Below are positions 63,013 through 64,000 of a stretch of DNA of 64,000 nucleotides, piece after piece. Positions within the stretch are counted from its first letter, which is position 1, and each line of letters opens with the position of its first letter. The position numbers and the translations under genes were made by a program. The notes under the pieces are model-generated. The model was given only the letters and a program-made list of their open reading frames with translations, had not been told where the DNA came from and searched no databases. Source of the stretch: Streptomyces narbonensis (GTDB lineage Bacteria; Actinomycetota; Actinomycetes; Streptomycetales; Streptomycetaceae); NCBI RefSeq assembly GCF_014649015.1, contig NZ_BMSF01000025.1:1-64000 (forward strand). Reading direction: 5' to 3'.

Positions 63013-64000
63013 TCACTCCTCGTCCGGGCCGCAGGCCTCCTCGAAGAAGTCGAGGTTCTCGTGGAGCGACTTCATCAGCCGGTCCCGCTCCGCCTCGTCG
63101 ACCTGGACGGGGACGACCTCGGCGGCGTCGGTCAGCCGCCGGAAGCCGCCCCGGCTCTCCAGACGGCCCACGACCCGGATGGGCAGCCCGACGAGGTGGG
63201 CGTGGACGGCGGTGCGGTACGCCTCCTCGCCGAGGGTGACGCGGACGTGCGGGACCTCCGCCCCGCCGAGCACCCGCAGCCGGACGGTGCCGTCGCCGCG
63301 CGCCCCCGAGCGGCGCATGCGGACGACGGCCCCGGTGATCCGGACCGGTACGGAGGGCTCGTCGGTCAGATAGCGGGCGCTCGCCTCCCGCAGGGCGGGC
63401 AGGTCGCCGGGCGAGAACTCGACGGGTTCGGGGCGGGCCGCGCACCCCTCGGGCGCTCCGGCGGCCGGGGCCCATTCGAGGGCGACCCTGGCGCCCTCGG
63501 TGCCCCGGACCAGGGCGATGAGGGCCTCGGTGAGTTCGCGGCTGACGCCCGCCTCGACGGCGGCGTCGAAGGCCTCCATGCCGCCGGTGGCCCGCTGGTA
63601 GTCGGTGGCCTCCCGAGCCGCGTAGAGCGCGTGGTAGAGCCGGACGGCGATGGGCCGGCCCGGCTGGACGGGCAGGAAGGCGGTCAGGCCCCGGCCGCCG
63701 GGGGCGGCGCCCACGACGACGGTCTCCAGGGAGGCCTGGGCGGGCCGGCGGTGGCGGGCGCCGTGGTAGCCGGCCCGTCCGCGCACGGCGAGGGCGCCCG
63801 CGAGGAGCAGCTGGCGGGCCGCCGACCTGAGCTGTTCCTGCACGGTCCAGGGGACCGTGCCGGCCGGGCCCGGTGGGACGTCGCGCCACCAGCGGATCTC
63901 GTCGCTGGGGACGGAGAGGCCGGTGAGGACCTCGCGCGCGGAGGGAGTGCCGCTGTGGGCGAGGGCGGCGAGCGCCTCGCCGAGCAGGTCCTCGCAGTCC
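63013..64000 (-). CDS. Hypothetical cytoplasmic protein (partial; continues past window)
   Basis: The reading frame is open from the stop at 63013 to the right edge with consistent codon use, so the gene continues beyond the window and an internal GTG at 63843 is not the start. The 329 visible codons contain SAARQLLLAGALAVRGRAGYHGA, RLYHALYAAREATDYQRAT, VEFSPGDLPALREASARYLT and a C-terminal beta-rich domain (VRITGAVVRMRRSGARGDG; YRTAVHAHLVGLPIRVVGRL). I do not recognise a catalytic motif. It lies upstream of thrS in the same direction. Confidence 0.75.
   Translation of the reverse strand, partial: DCEDLLGEALAALAHSGTPSAREVLTGLSVPSDEIRWWRDVPPGPAGTVPWTVQEQLRSAARQLLLAGALAVRGRAGYHGARHRRPAQASLETVVVGAAPGGRGLTAFLPVQPGRPIAVRLYHALYAAREATDYQRATGGMEAFDAAVEAGVSRELTEALIALVRGTEGARVALEWAPAAGAPEGCAARPEPVEFSPGDLPALREASARYLTDEPSVPVRITGAVVRMRRSGARGDGTVRLRVLGGAEVPHVRVTLGEEAYRTAVHAHLVGLPIRVVGRLESRGGFRRLTDAAEVVPVQVDEAERDRLMKSLHENLDFFEEACGPDEE

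Noticed and set aside
63013..63843. A complete gene starting at GTG 63843
   Set aside because: The same frame continues without a stop and with normal codon use to the right edge of the window, so the gene is cut.

Overview
This window looks like a stretch of core chromosome from a Streptomyces species. The DNA is very GC-rich, with strong third-position GC bias and many GTG starts. It carries the developmental regulator BldD, an actinobacterial integration host factor (mIHF/sIHF), the actinobacterial rpsD, a RelA with a proline/alanine-rich leader, and a small phosphatidylinositol/mannoside gene cluster. As far as I remember, the gene order matches S. coelicolor from metK (about SCO1476) to just past thrS (about SCO1531). 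That is recall, not a search. I see no prophage, IS element, CRISPR array, tRNA/rRNA gene or secondary-metabolite cluster.

Layout. 1-3441: metK (cut by the window edge), coaBC, and the mihF-gmk-rpoZ transcript, all leftward. 3772-13788: a leftward pyrimidine operon, pyrR-pyrB-pyrC-(PH-like membrane protein)-carA-carB-pyrD-pyrF, tightly overlapped, with a PyrR-type RNA element on the pyrR ribosome-binding site. 14034-14534: bldD, divergent from pyrR, with its own promoter, a BldD-like operator and a strong terminator. 14790-16966: nusB, efp and a divergent M24 peptidase. 17335-24933: a proline-rich P-loop protein, then aroQ, aroB, aroK and aroC overlapping by 4 bp each, a small membrane protein, aroE and mltG. 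25035-28968: ruvX, alaS and two small membrane-associated proteins. 29135-31432: a rightward, probably leaderless NB-ARC/TPR-type ATPase. 31467-37345: rpsD with a long structured leader, a secreted HNH-family nuclease lipoprotein, rarA, a VKOR-family protein, hisS and an MBL-fold hydrolase. 37509-39739: rightward membrane-anchored cyclophilin and a DUF349 coiled-coil protein. 39809-49949: leftward relA, apt, secF, secD, yajC, ruvB, ruvA, ruvC and yebC. 50012-51526: pdxT and pdxS (PLP synthase). 51642-55155: LemA-like protein, GT4 mannosyltransferase, LpxL-type acyltransferase and CDP-alcohol phosphotransferase. 55425-59463: rightward EF-G-like GTPase and a multi-domain membrane protein. 59491-64000: HIT hydrolase, K+ channel, thrS and a partial unknown gene.

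The genes form functional blocks: nucleotide synthesis (gmk, pyr, apt) beside growth control (relA, rpoZ, BldD), the shikimate pathway, Sec auxiliary subunits, Holliday-junction processing, translation (alaS, hisS, thrS, efp, rpsD, EF-G-like) and inositol phospholipid synthesis. Most of this is conserved housekeeping. I did not find an obviously new multi-gene system. The better leads are regulatory and protein-architecture oddities: the PyrR site over the pyrR RBS, the long rpsD leader, the leaderless ATPase gene with an operator-like inverted repeat and a degenerate pentapeptide repeat, an M24 peptidase with replaced metal ligands, an EF-G paralogue lacking the NKxD motif, tandem repeats in and near genes, and terminators folded into coding ends at convergent junctions.
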